DNA of 64,000 bases from the NCBI RefSeq assembly GCF_016862435.1, contig NZ_BOMY01000034.1, forward strand, positions 310,001 to 374,000. Direction: 5' to 3'. Within the stretch, counting starts at the first letter, position 1, and each line of letters opens with the position of its first letter. The notes beneath the pieces were generated by a model that was not told the origin of the DNA, ran no database searches, and worked only from the letters and a program-made list of their open reading frames with translations. The DNA is from Paractinoplanes tereljensis (lineage in GTDB: Bacteria; Actinomycetota; Actinomycetes; Mycobacteriales; Micromonosporaceae). A program made the position numbers and the translations under genes. Shown here piece after piece: positions 58,798 through 64,000 of this stretch.

Positions 58798-60168
58798 ATG
58801 TTCGGTCAACCTACGAGCCCGCGTTTTCGGGCCGTGCTCGCCGGCACGCTGAGCGCCGGGCTGATTTTCAGCGTGGCAGCCTGCGGTGGCAGCGATGACT
58901 CCGACAGCGACACGACGACCGACGCCTCGGCGTCGGCGATCGACTGTTCGCCATACACCAAGTTCGGGGACATCAAGGGCAAGACGATCTCGATCTACAC
59001 CGGAATCGTCACCCCTGAGGACACCCCGCACATCAACTCGTACAAGCCCTTCGAGAGCTGCACCGGTGCCACGGTGAAGTACGAGGGTGACAAGTCCTTC
59101 GAGACCCAGATCCTGGTGCGCGCCAAGGCCGGCAACCCGCCGGACCTCGCGATCGTGCCGCAGCCCGGCCTGGTCAAGCAGCTCGTGGCCACCGGCAAGG
59201 CGGTCGTGGCGCCCGACGAGGTCTCGGCCAATGTCGACAAGTTCTGGGGCAAGGACTGGAAGGCCTACGCCACAGTCGACGGCAAGTTCTACGGTGCCCC
59301 GCTGGGTGCCAGCGTGAAGTCCCTGGTGTGGTACTCGCCGACCGACTTCAAGGACGCCGGCTACACGGTCCCCACCACGCTCGACGAGCTCAAGGCGCTG
59401 AGCGACAAGATCGCCGCCACCGGCGCCAAGCCGTGGTGCGCGGGCATCTCCTCCGGTGACGCCACGGGCTGGCCGATCACCGACTGGATGGAAGACTTCA
59501 TGCTCCGGCTGTACGGCCCGGAGGAGTACGACAAGTGGGTCAACCACACGATCGCGTTCAACAGCGCCGAGCCCACGGCCGCGCTTGACGCCGTCGGTGC
59601 CTACCTGAAGAACGACAAGTACGTCAACGGCGGCCTCGGCGACGTGAAGAGCATCGCCACCACGACGTTCCAGGACGCCGGCCTGCCGATCACCGAAGGC
59701 ACCTGCTTCATGCACCGCCAGGCCAGCTTCTACGCGGCCAACTTCGACAAGAAGACCAAGGTGGCCGAGGACGGCGACGTCTTCGCGTTCTACCTGCCCG
59801 GCAAGGACGCCAGCAGCAAGCCGGTTCTCGGCGGCGGCGAGTTCGTGGTGGCCTTCGCGGACCGCCCCGAGGTCAAGGCGTTCCAGACCTACCTGTCGTC
59901 GGACACCTGGGCCAACACCAAGGCCAAGCTGTCCAGCGGCTGGGTCACCGCCAACAAGGGCCTCGACCCGAACAACCTGACCAACCCGATCGACAAGCTG
60001 GCGGCTACGATCCTGCTCGACCCGGCGACCCAGTTCCGGTTCGACGGTTCCGACCAGATGCCCGCCGCGGTCGGCTCGGACGCGTTCTGGAAGCAGGCCA
60101 CCAACTGGATCACCGGCCAGGACACCAAGACCACGGTGGACAACATCGAAAAGGCCTGGCCGAAGTAA
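58798..60168 (+). CDS. Carbohydrate ABC transporter substrate-binding lipoprotein (alpha-glucoside type)
   Basis: This 456-residue lipoprotein has a signal with lipobox SVAAC, an Asp/Ser/Thr linker, and a family-1 extracellular solute-binding fold (ISIYTGIVTPEDTPH, NPPDLAIVPQPGLVKQL, GAPLGASVKSLVWYSP). The paired permeases suggest an AglE-like alpha-glucoside importer. ATG 58798 has GGGAGCGG upstream. It is the first gene of a three-gene operon without its own ATPase, as usual for systems that share MsiK. Confidence 0.9.
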   Translation: MFGQPTSPRFRAVLAGTLSAGLIFSVAACGGSDDSDSDTTTDASASAIDCSPYTKFGDIKGKTISIYTGIVTPEDTPHINSYKPFESCTGATVKYEGDKSFETQILVRAKAGNPPDLAIVPQPGLVKQLVATGKAVVAPDEVSANVDKFWGKDWKAYATVDGKFYGAPLGASVKSLVWYSPTDFKDAGYTVPTTLDELKALSDKIAATGAKPWCAGISSGDATGWPITDWMEDFMLRLYGPEEYDKWVNHTIAFNSAEPTAALDAVGAYLKNDKYVNGGLGDVKSIATTTFQDAGLPITEGTCFMHRQASFYAANFDKKTKVAEDGDVFAFYLPGKDASSKPVLGGGEFVVAFADRPEVKAFQTYLSSDTWANTKAKLSSGWVTANKGLDPNNLTNPIDKLAATILLDPATQFRFDGSDQMPAAVGSDAFWKQATNWITGQDTKTTVDNIEKAWPK

Positions 60169-60272
60169 GCAATTGGTTTGAATAGCTCCACCGGGGCCGG
60201 TCGGGAGGAAAAATCTCCCGGCCGGCCCTACCCTCTCTCCTCTGAAATAAGCACGAAGGAGGTTCGGGTCGC

Positions 60273-61259
60273 GTGTTCAATGCCGCCTCCACCACCCCAG
60301 GCAAGCTTCTCCAGATGCTCGCGGCACTCCTGCTGTTCGCCGCCATCATGGGCGTCATTCTCTTCATCGCCGGACGACTCGGCCGCGGCAAGCGCGGCGA
60401 CAAATGGGTGGGGTACCTGTACCTCGCGCCCGCCGTGCTGCTGCTGCTGGTCGGCCTGGTCTATCCGGGCCTGCGGACCATCTACGAGTCGTTCTTCGAC
60501 GCGGCCGGCAAGGGCTTCATCGGTTTTGACAACTACAAAACCATCTTCAGTGACAAGGACGAACTCACCGTCCTGCGCAACACGGTGTTCTGGGTGGTGC
60601 TCACGCCATTCGTGGCAACCGCGGTCGGCCTCCTGTACGCCATTCTGGTGGACCGGTCGCCGTTCGAATCGGTGGCCAAGGCCCTGATCTTCCTGCCGAT
60701 GTCGATCTCTTTCGTGGCGGCCTCGGTCATCTGGAAGTTCATGTACGAGTACCGGCCCGACCAGGGCAACGTGAAGCAGATCGGCCTGATCAACCAGATC
60801 ATCGTCTGGCTCGGCGGAAAGCCGGTCCAGCTGCTGATCGAGTCACCACTCAACACGTTCCTGCTGATCGTCGTGATGATCTGGATCCAGGCCGGCTTCG
60901 CCATGACCATCCTCTCGGCGGCCATCAAGGCGATCCCGGACGACATCATCGAGGCCGCGCGGCTCGATGGCGTCAACGCGTGGAGCATGTTCCGGAACAT
61001 CACGCTGCCGAGCGTGCGCCCGACCGTCGTGGTCGTGCTCACCACCATCGGTATCGGCACGCTGAAGGTCTTCGACATCGTCCGCACCATGACCGGCGGC
61101 CAGTTCAAGACCAACGTCGTGGCGAACGAGTTCTACAGCCAGACGTTCCGGGCCGACAACCAGGGTCTCGGTGCCGCGCTCGCGGTGCTGCTGTTCATCC
61201 TGGTCATCCCGATCGTGGCGTACAACATCCGCCAGGTCCGTCAATCGTCGGAGGCATGA
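60273..61259 (+). CDS. Sugar ABC transporter permease (AglF/MalF-like)
   Basis: This 328-residue protein has an extra N-terminal helix, then six core helices with the EAA loop EAARLDGVNAWSMFRNITLPSVRP. The start GTG 60273 lies behind AAGGAGG. It pairs with the next permease to form the membrane channel for the binding protein encoded upstream. Its stop overlaps the next start region. Confidence 0.92.
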   Translation: MFNAASTTPGKLLQMLAALLLFAAIMGVILFIAGRLGRGKRGDKWVGYLYLAPAVLLLLVGLVYPGLRTIYESFFDAAGKGFIGFDNYKTIFSDKDELTVLRNTVFWVVLTPFVATAVGLLYAILVDRSPFESVAKALIFLPMSISFVAASVIWKFMYEYRPDQGNVKQIGLINQIIVWLGGKPVQLLIESPLNTFLLIVVMIWIQAGFAMTILSAAIKAIPDDIIEAARLDGVNAWSMFRNITLPSVRPTVVVVLTTIGIGTLKVFDIVRTMTGGQFKTNVVANEFYSQTFRADNQGLGAALAVLLFILVIPIVAYNIRQVRQSSEA

Positions 61260-62173
61260 TGAGCACCGTTACTCCGCTGACGACCGACCCGGCCCTCAAG
61301 CCGAAGCCGGAGACGGCCGCCTCGATCGCCAAGAAGAAGCTCAGCTCGCCGTGGGCGTCCCTGGCCGCGATCGTGATCGCGGTGCTGTGGACACTCCCCA
61401 CGTTCGGCCTGCTGGTCTCCTCGTTCCGGCCGGAGCGGGCGATCAAGCGCACCGGCTGGTGGACGTTCTTCAGTGACCCGCAGGTCACGATGGAGAACTA
61501 CAAGGCGGTGTTCGGCCAGGACGGTGGCGTCAACCTGGGCGACTACTTCGTCAACTCGCTGGTGATCTGCATCCCCGCGGTGCTGATCCCGCTCGCGCTG
61601 GCGTCGATCTCCGCGTACGCCTTCGCCTGGATCAACTTCAAGGGCAAGAACTTCCTGTTCCTGGCCATCTTCGCGCTGCAGATCGTGCCACTGCAGGTCA
61701 CCCTGATCCCGATTCTCGAGATCTTCGTGAAGCTGCACCTCACCGGCACGTTCTGGACGCTGTGGCTGGCCCACTCGACGTTCGCCCTGCCGCTCGCCAT
61801 CTACCTGCTGCACAACTTCATGCAGGAGATCCCGGCCACCCTGATCGAGGCCGCCCGGATCGACGGCGCCGGCCATGTATCGATCTTCTTCAAAGTGATG
61901 CTGCCACTGCTCACCCCCGCACTGGCGGCATTCGGCATTTTCCAGTTCCTGTGGACCTGGAACGACCTGCTTGTCGCGCTGGTCTTCGCCGGCGGCGGCA
62001 ACGAGGTAGCACCGATCACCCTGCAACTGGCCAACCTGAGCGGTACGCGAGGCACTGCCTGGCAGCTCCTCTCGGCGGGTGCCTTCGTCTCGATCATCGT
62101 CCCGGTGACGGTGTTCCTGCTGCTGCAGCGGTTCTTCGTCCGCGGCCTGCTGGCCGGCAGCGTCAAGGGCTAG
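61259..62173 (+). CDS. Sugar ABC transporter permease (AglG/MalG-like)
   Basis: This 304-residue protein has six helices and the EAA loop EAARIDGAGHVSIFFKVMLPLLTP. The N-terminus is a polar tail before the first helix. Adjacent ATGs at 61256 and 61259 are possible; GGAGG suits the second. It completes the transport operon, which ends at a strong terminator. Confidence 0.92.
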   Translation: MSTVTPLTTDPALKPKPETAASIAKKKLSSPWASLAAIVIAVLWTLPTFGLLVSSFRPERAIKRTGWWTFFSDPQVTMENYKAVFGQDGGVNLGDYFVNSLVICIPAVLIPLALASISAYAFAWINFKGKNFLFLAIFALQIVPLQVTLIPILEIFVKLHLTGTFWTLWLAHSTFALPLAIYLLHNFMQEIPATLIEAARIDGAGHVSIFFKVMLPLLTPALAAFGIFQFLWTWNDLLVALVFAGGGNEVAPITLQLANLSGTRGTAWQLLSAGAFVSIIVPVTVFLLLQRFFVRGLLAGSVKG

Positions 62174-62181
62174 GTTTTTTC

Positions 62182-62214
62182 GGCGGGGGGCCAAGGCCCC
62201 CCGCCTTCTTTCTT
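62182..62214 (+). terminator. Terminator of the sugar ABC operon
   Basis: An 11-bp stem (62182-62192 with 62195-62205) with an AA loop is followed by a TTCTTTCTTTCTT tract. Confidence 0.92.
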
Positions 62215-62216
62215 TC

Positions 62217-63092
62217 TTACGGCCGGATGTTCTCCAGGTCCGCCAACAGACTCGGGTGTACGGGCTTCCAGCCGAGTTTTTCCTGGGTGTAGACACTGGA
62301 CGACGGCTGGTCGGTGGCGAAGATCGCGCCGAGCGGCCCGAAGTTCTCCTCCGGCAGCGGCTGGACCGGGAGGCCGAGCCGCCGCCCGATCACCGCGGCG
62401 ATGTCCCGCACCTGATCGCCCTCGTCGGCCACGGCGTGCCAGGCCGTCCCGGCCGGCGCCTGCTCCAGCGCGAGCCGGAAGAGCACGGCCGCGTCGAGCG
62501 CGTGCACGGCCGGCCAGCGCTGAGTGCCGTCCCCCGGGTAACCGGAGACCCCGGCCTGCCGGGCGATCTGGGTCAGCAACCCGGCGAAGCCACCGGCACC
62601 GTTGTTGTGCACCGTGCGCGGGAGCCGGATGGCCGAGGTCCGCACCCCGGTCAGCCCGAGGATCGCGGTGACCGTGCGGCCCCGGCCACCGACGATGCCG
62701 TCGGTCGGCAGCGGATCGGTCTCGACCGACAGCCGGCCCGGCACCCACGGCGTGCCGGACACCGTGACCAGCGGCCGGTCGCTGCCCCGCAGCTCCTCCC
62801 CCAGGCTGGTCAGGGCGGCGGTCTCCTCGGCGACTGACCGCGCGACCGCGTCGGCACTGCTGAAGTCGTTGGAGAAGGCCAGGTGGATCACGCCGTCGGC
62901 ACGGGCCGCCCCGGCCCGCACGGCGTCCAGGTCGGCGAGGCTTCCGCGCAGCGGCTCGGCGCCGGCCTTCTCGAGGGCCTGGGCGGACGCGTCGGAACGG
63001 GCGAGCGCGAGGACGGTGTGGCCGTGGCCGAGCAGCTCGGTGACGACGGCGGTGCCGATCAGGCCGGTGCCACCGGTGATGAAGACGTGCAT
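62217..63092 (-). CDS. NAD-dependent epimerase/dehydratase (extended SDR)
   Basis: This 291-residue protein has the Rossmann start HVFITGGTGLIGTAVV, LARSDASAQALEKAGAEPLRGSLAD, GVIHLAF, and a C-terminal part resembling SDRs often regulated by a nearby TetR gene. The usual YxxxK pair is not evident, so it may be a binding or regulatory SDR. It diverges from tetR with two operators between them. The substrate is unknown. Confidence 0.85.
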   Translation of the reverse strand: MHVFITGGTGLIGTAVVTELLGHGHTVLALARSDASAQALEKAGAEPLRGSLADLDAVRAGAARADGVIHLAFSNDFSSADAVARSVAEETAALTSLGEELRGSDRPLVTVSGTPWVPGRLSVETDPLPTDGIVGGRGRTVTAILGLTGVRTSAIRLPRTVHNNGAGGFAGLLTQIARQAGVSGYPGDGTQRWPAVHALDAAVLFRLALEQAPAGTAWHAVADEGDQVRDIAAVIGRRLGLPVQPLPEENFGPLGAIFATDQPSSSVYTQEKLGWKPVHPSLLADLENIRP

Positions 63093-63110
63093 GGAAGCTC
63101 TCCCGCAAGT

Positions 63111-63130
63111 GATGGGACTCTTGTCCCGTC
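63111..63130. promoter_or_regulatory. TetR operator 1
   Basis: GATGGGACTCTTGTCCCGTC is an 8-4-8 dyad with one mismatch, 19 bp upstream of the epimerase start. Confidence 0.75.
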
Positions 63131-63144
63131 AAACGCTACACCGC

Positions 63145-63164
63145 GATGGGACTGTTGTCCCATC
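63145..63164. promoter_or_regulatory. TetR operator 2
   Basis: GATGGGACTGTTGTCCCATC is a perfect 8-4-8 dyad starting 34 bp after operator 1 and ending 4 nt before the tetR -10. Confidence 0.8.
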
Positions 63165-63167
63165 ACC

Positions 63168-63173
63168 TATGAT
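63168..63173 (+). promoter_or_regulatory. -10 element of leaderless tetR
   Basis: TATGAT, near consensus, lies 7 nt before ATG 63181. Confidence 0.65.
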
Positions 63174-63180
63174 GTAACCC

Positions 63181-63759
63181 ATGGGTAGATGGGAACCGGG
63201 CGCACGCGAACGCCTCGTGCTGGCCGCCGTCGACCTGTTCACCGAGCAGGGCTACGACGCCACCACTGTCGCGCAGATCGCCGAGCGGGCCGGCGTCACC
63301 AAGAGCACGTTCTTCCGGCACTTCGCCGACAAGCGCGAGCTGCTGGTGGCCGGGCAGGAAGCGCTGAGCCTGCTGCTGACCGAGGGCATCGCCGAGGCAC
63401 CGGCCGGGGCCGGCCCGCTCGAGGCGATCGCGGCCGGCCTCGAACGGGCGTCGATGGCGATGGGCCCGGTGAACCGCGAGCTGGCACCGCGGGTGAAGGC
63501 GGCCGTCGCGGCCAGCGCCGAACTGCAGGAACGCGACGCGCTCAAGAGCGTCAGCCTGGCCGCCGCGATGACCGCCGCCCTGGTCGCCCGGGGCGTGCCC
63601 GGCCCCACCGCGGCCCTCGCCGGCGAGCTGGGCGTGCTGGCCTTCAAGCGCGGCTTCGCCACCTGGTCCGAGGGCGACCACGACACCGGCGAGGAACTGG
63701 CACGCCTCACCCGAGCAGCCCTGGACGACCTGCGGGCCGCCGCCGCTGCGCTGGGCTGA
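63181..63759 (+). CDS. TetR-family regulator of the epimerase gene
   Basis: This 192-residue protein has an N-terminal helix-turn-helix (LVLAAVDLFTEQGYDATTVAQIAERAGVTKSTFFRHFADKREL in outline) and a helical effector domain. ATG 63181 follows a TATGAT -10 by 7 nt with no Shine-Dalgarno. Two dyads in the divergent gap should let it repress both itself and the epimerase gene. The ligand is unknown. Confidence 0.9.
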   Translation: MGRWEPGARERLVLAAVDLFTEQGYDATTVAQIAERAGVTKSTFFRHFADKRELLVAGQEALSLLLTEGIAEAPAGAGPLEAIAAGLERASMAMGPVNRELAPRVKAAVAASAELQERDALKSVSLAAAMTAALVARGVPGPTAALAGELGVLAFKRGFATWSEGDHDTGEELARLTRAALDDLRAAAAALG

Positions 63760-63784
63760 CCGCTCAGCCGGTGGATGGCAACGG

Positions 63785-63961
63785 CTACCGGTAGATCGTC
63801 GCCGCGGCCACGCCGCCGGTGACGGTGACCACCGCGCAGCCGATCAGCAAGGCCGTGCACAGCCGGTTGAGGTGTCGTCCGGAGAACGCGCCGGGCTGGT
63901 CGAGCATGGCGATCACGACACCCCACGCCACCGCAACGGCACCGATCATGAGCCCGAACAT
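63785..63961 (-). CDS. 58-residue two-helix membrane protein
   Basis: A short frame from ATG 63961 encodes two hydrophobic helices (FGLMIGAVAVAWGVVIAML and LCTALLIGCAVVTVTGGVAAATI) joined by a polar loop. No family was recognised. It ends 25 bp after the convergent tetR stop. A half-site like the TetR operators (GTCCCATC on the minus strand) lies about 30 bp upstream, hinting at shared control. Confidence 0.5.
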   Translation of the reverse strand: MFGLMIGAVAVAWGVVIAMLDQPGAFSGRHLNRLCTALLIGCAVVTVTGGVAAATIYR

Positions 63962-64000
63962 GTCACCGCATCTGCTGGCCGAGAATGATGGGACTACTCA

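Overview
The window looks like chromosomal DNA from a high-GC, saprophytic, filamentous actinomycete. Micromonosporaceae (Actinoplanes-like) fits best, but this is inferred from style rather than a marker gene. Supporting signs are strong third-position G/C, GTG starts, many leaderless promoters, CBM2-bearing cellulases, a CebR operator, and NACHT/STAND and GlxA-type proteins. No rRNA, tRNA or CRISPR array was recognised.

Left part (1-16 kb) is mostly housekeeping, regulation and sugar uptake. It holds a truncated MMPL exporter, smpB, a luciferase-like oxidoreductase, a GH3 glycosidase with a divergent TetR regulator and a clear operator, an AlaX-like editing protein, an LUD gene divergent from an ECF41-type sigma factor with a mirror-symmetric promoter pair, a LacI/dehydrogenase pair, an orphan xylose-type binding protein, a GntR-ABC operon and a semialdehyde dehydrogenase.

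The 16-31 kb stretch is rich in predicted conflict (immunity or signalling) proteins. A 1001-residue NACHT NTPase lies at 16.2-19.2 kb. A compact five-gene minus-strand operon lies at 23.4-30.3 kb and encodes two trypsin-fold proteases, two P-loop NTPases and an unknown helical protein. Two of these proteins start with small helical domains that resemble effector-associated (death-like) domains. I consider this operon the best candidate for an undescribed system. Ordinary metabolic genes lie between the two loci.

31-42.5 kb begins with an orphan FtsX-type permease and a Tat-exported intradiol dioxygenase. It then enters a patchy accessory island bracketed by a degenerate copy (34.5-34.9 kb) and the intact copy (from 42.5 kb) of the 3' end of one SGNH-hydrolase gene. 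The island holds a SoxR/NmrA pair, an integrase remnant, a frameshifted XRE/DUF5753 gene, an IS110 remnant and a STAND-TPR gene split by a frameshift.

42.5-57 kb is a plant-cell-wall degradation locus. A translationally coupled debranching operon (CE4 deacetylase, SGNH esterase, GH115 alpha-glucuronidase, SGNH esterase) diverges from a GH10 xylanase. A second operon (GH74 xyloglucanase, GH48 cellobiohydrolase, AA10 LPMO) sits behind a perfect CebR operator. Together they would deacetylate and debranch xylan, cut its backbone, and attack crystalline cellulose and xyloglucan.

57-64 kb has UDP-glucose dehydrogenase, a binding protein with two permeases of alpha-glucoside type behind a LacI-like palindrome, and an NAD-dependent epimerase divergent from a TetR gene with two tandem operators. 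A short membrane protein lies at the right edge.
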